64,000 nucleotides of DNA from Bacilli bacterium (lineage in GTDB: Bacteria; Bacillota; Bacilli; RF39; UBA660), in contig JAFXSE010000003.1 in NCBI GenBank assembly GCA_017525855.1, positions 129,486-193,485 on the forward strand. The letters run 5' to 3'. Of this stretch, positions 63,023 to 64,000 are shown one piece after another; the first letter of the stretch is position 1; the number at the start of each line of letters is the position of its first letter. Both the position numbers and the translations under genes were made by a program. The notes under the pieces are model-generated. The model did not search any database. It saw nothing but the letters and a program-made list of their open reading frames with translations, and had not been told where the DNA came from.

Positions 63023-63051
63023 TTTACATTTGTATTTTTGTACAGTATACT
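63023..63051 (+). promoter_or_regulatory. Host-type sigma70 promoter (TTTACA, 17-bp spacer, TATACT)
   Basis: TTTACA at 63023-63028, exactly 17 bases, then TATACT at 63046-63051, 38 bases before the ATG at 63089. No GTTCTA motif is present, so this unit is probably read early by the host RNA polymerase. Confidence 0.6.
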
Positions 63052-63088
63052 TAATTTAAGATAATGAAAAAAGAAAGGATAGTTTAAA

Positions 63089-63589
63089 ATGGTTTATGAT
63101 TATCTACCACGTGTTTGGACAGAAAAAGGATATTATTATCCTTGTTTTAGTGAATTAGGATTAACTTATGAAAATCCTGATTTAGAATTTAATGGTGAAA
63201 ATATTGAAGATTTAAGATTTGCATATTCTTGGATTTTAGACGCTGACAAAGGTATTTATTTTAAGCATGTTGTAGAAAGATGCTCTGGAATTAAAGATAA
63301 ACATGATAAATTAATTTATGAAGGTGATATAATTACTAAGTTGTATGTTACACCAACAGGTGAATTAACAGATGAACTCGATACAGATTTTGTTTATGAA
63401 GTAAAATTTAAGTATGGTACATTTGGAGTTGAAACAAAAACAAAATTTATTCCATTACAAGAATTTTTAATTAAATCTGAAGGTGAATATATTTCTAATG
63501 TTGGTAATAAGGTAATTTATGGAAGATCAATATTAGCTATTGTTGGTAATATTCATCAAAATGCTAGTATTTTAGAGAAAGTTAAATAA
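63089..63589 (+). CDS. YopX-family protein
   Basis: 166 residues. The YopX family signature is clear: RCSGIKDKHDKLIYEGDII near residue 65 (family FTGLxDKNGxxIYEGDIV), a variable middle, and ILAIVGNIHQNASILEKV at the end (family VIGNIYENPELL). YopX proteins are common in phages and prophages of Firmicutes and others and are of unknown function. Expressed from a sigma70-type promoter, so probably an early gene. Strong GAAAGG site upstream. Confidence 0.85.
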   Translation: MVYDYLPRVWTEKGYYYPCFSELGLTYENPDLEFNGENIEDLRFAYSWILDADKGIYFKHVVERCSGIKDKHDKLIYEGDIITKLYVTPTGELTDELDTDFVYEVKFKYGTFGVETKTKFIPLQEFLIKSEGEYISNVGNKVIYGRSILAIVGNIHQNASILEKVK

Positions 63590-63822
63590 TGAGAGTATGT
63601 CAACAACAAGGATATACACATATTATAGTTTTAAATAGTCAATGGTTTCCTATTACTACATATTCATATTTAGAAAAAGGAGATGCTAACTTAATAGGTA
63701 TAGTTTCAGTAAGGGATATGATTACTGGAATTGAAAAAAAGTATATTGGTGTTGCTAAAGGTGAGAATAGATTATATGATGAAGATTTGATAATCGCTTG
63801 TGGAGCCACATATTCAGATTAA
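63589..63822 (+). CDS. Hypothetical small protein coupled to the YopX gene
   Basis: 77 residues, start overlaps the previous stop as TAATG. It begins MRVCQQQGYTHIIVLNSQW; small beta-rich fold, no known motif. Its 3' end overlaps the convergent terminase-like gene by 9 bases. Probably an early gene of unknown function. Confidence 0.6.
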   Translation: MRVCQQQGYTHIIVLNSQWFPITTYSYLEKGDANLIGIVSVRDMITGIEKKYIGVAKGENRLYDEDLIIACGATYSD

Positions 63823-64000
63823 ATCAAATAATTCTTCTTTGTTGGAGTCAATTAGTGATTCATATGTAAATGGAACATTGATTGACTCTTTTGTTTTATA
63901 TTCATATTGAGGAATATCAAAGTAATTAAATTGTGCATTATATATTGCACCAACTAGGGCATCACAACCATCTTTTAATTCTACAGTACGCGTAACTTTA
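63814..64000 (-). CDS. Large terminase subunit, C-terminal end only (tentative)
   Basis: An open minus-strand frame enters from the right edge and ends at TGA (63816-63814), giving 62 residues. It contains KDGCDALVGAIYNAQFNY, matching the final acidic motif of phage terminase RuvC-like nuclease domains (KDxxDALxGAxxNA), where the aspartate binds metal. T4-like genomes place gene 17 next to the sheath gene 18, which agrees with the sheath just to the left, although here the orientation is opposite. Only the C-terminus is visible, so the call is tentative. Confidence 0.45.
   Translation of the reverse strand, partial: KVTRTVELKDGCDALVGAIYNAQFNYFDIPQYEYKTKESINVPFTYESLIDSNKEELFDLI

Noticed and set aside
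1..64000. Recoded genetic code (TAG or TGA read as an amino acid), as in some large gut phages
   Set aside because: TAA, TAG and TGA all end well-supported genes with correctly spaced neighbours, and no core gene contains an internal stop.
1..64000. tRNA genes or CRISPR arrays
   Set aside because: Intergenic spaces are short and A+T-rich; I saw no cloverleaf-like GC stems with a TTCGA-type arm and no regularly spaced direct repeats. A tRNAscan run would be decisive.

Overview
The window looks like part of the genome of a large, strongly A+T-rich, contractile-tailed phage (T4-like myovirus grade). The standard genetic code fits: TAA, TAG and TGA all end good genes. Core T4-type functions are recognisable: tail sheath (gp18-like), gp46/gp47 recombination nuclease, gp32-like single-strand binding protein, gp41/DnaB-like helicase, UvsW-like helicase, DHFR and, at the right edge, what looks like the C-terminus of the large terminase. 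A LydA-type holin followed by an Rz-like protein and a small lipoprotein argues for a Gram-negative host. I cannot name the host. I saw no tRNA, CRISPR array, insertion sequence or integrase, and no gene-free stretch longer than 300 bases.

Layout. 1-6905 (minus strand): minor structural genes; an operon of thioredoxin-like protein, GroES and a full-length GroEL; and an operon of ClpP-like protease, HEAR-metallophosphoesterase (T5 A1-like) and a small lysine-rich protein. 7038-11536 (plus): two large probable virion/core proteins, then a very A+T-rich gap ending in a terminator hairpin. 11821-20598: replication, recombination and expression genes (unknowns, gp46, gp47, gp32-like SSB, HNH nuclease, possible sigma factor, DHFR). 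20774-46813: a very large tail-fibre/adhesin region interrupted by a lysis cassette at 43213-45114. 46959-50055 (minus): the two helicases. 50122-55546: small genes, a GIY-YIG endonuclease, VRR-NUC nuclease, SWIM-like protein, PRTase-HAD fusion and glycosyltransferases. 55589-62957: structural and head-assembly candidates, a Stealth-like glycosyltransferase and the tail sheath. 63089-64000: two small genes behind a host-type promoter, and the convergent terminase end.

Two patterns stand out. First, five consecutive adhesin genes (26448-40663) appear to share domains across gene boundaries. At four successive junctions the end of one gene supplies the first half of a PEGA or BspA-type LRR domain, and the start of the next gene supplies the second half. 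This suggests a multi-subunit fibre held together by domain complementation. Second, a motif of the form GTTC(T/A)A followed by a TATA-like stretch lies, in gene orientation, about 33-56 bases before the first gene of nearly every transcription unit on both strands. It is probably the phage's own promoter. One unit (63089) has a textbook sigma70 promoter instead, which suggests an early/late division.
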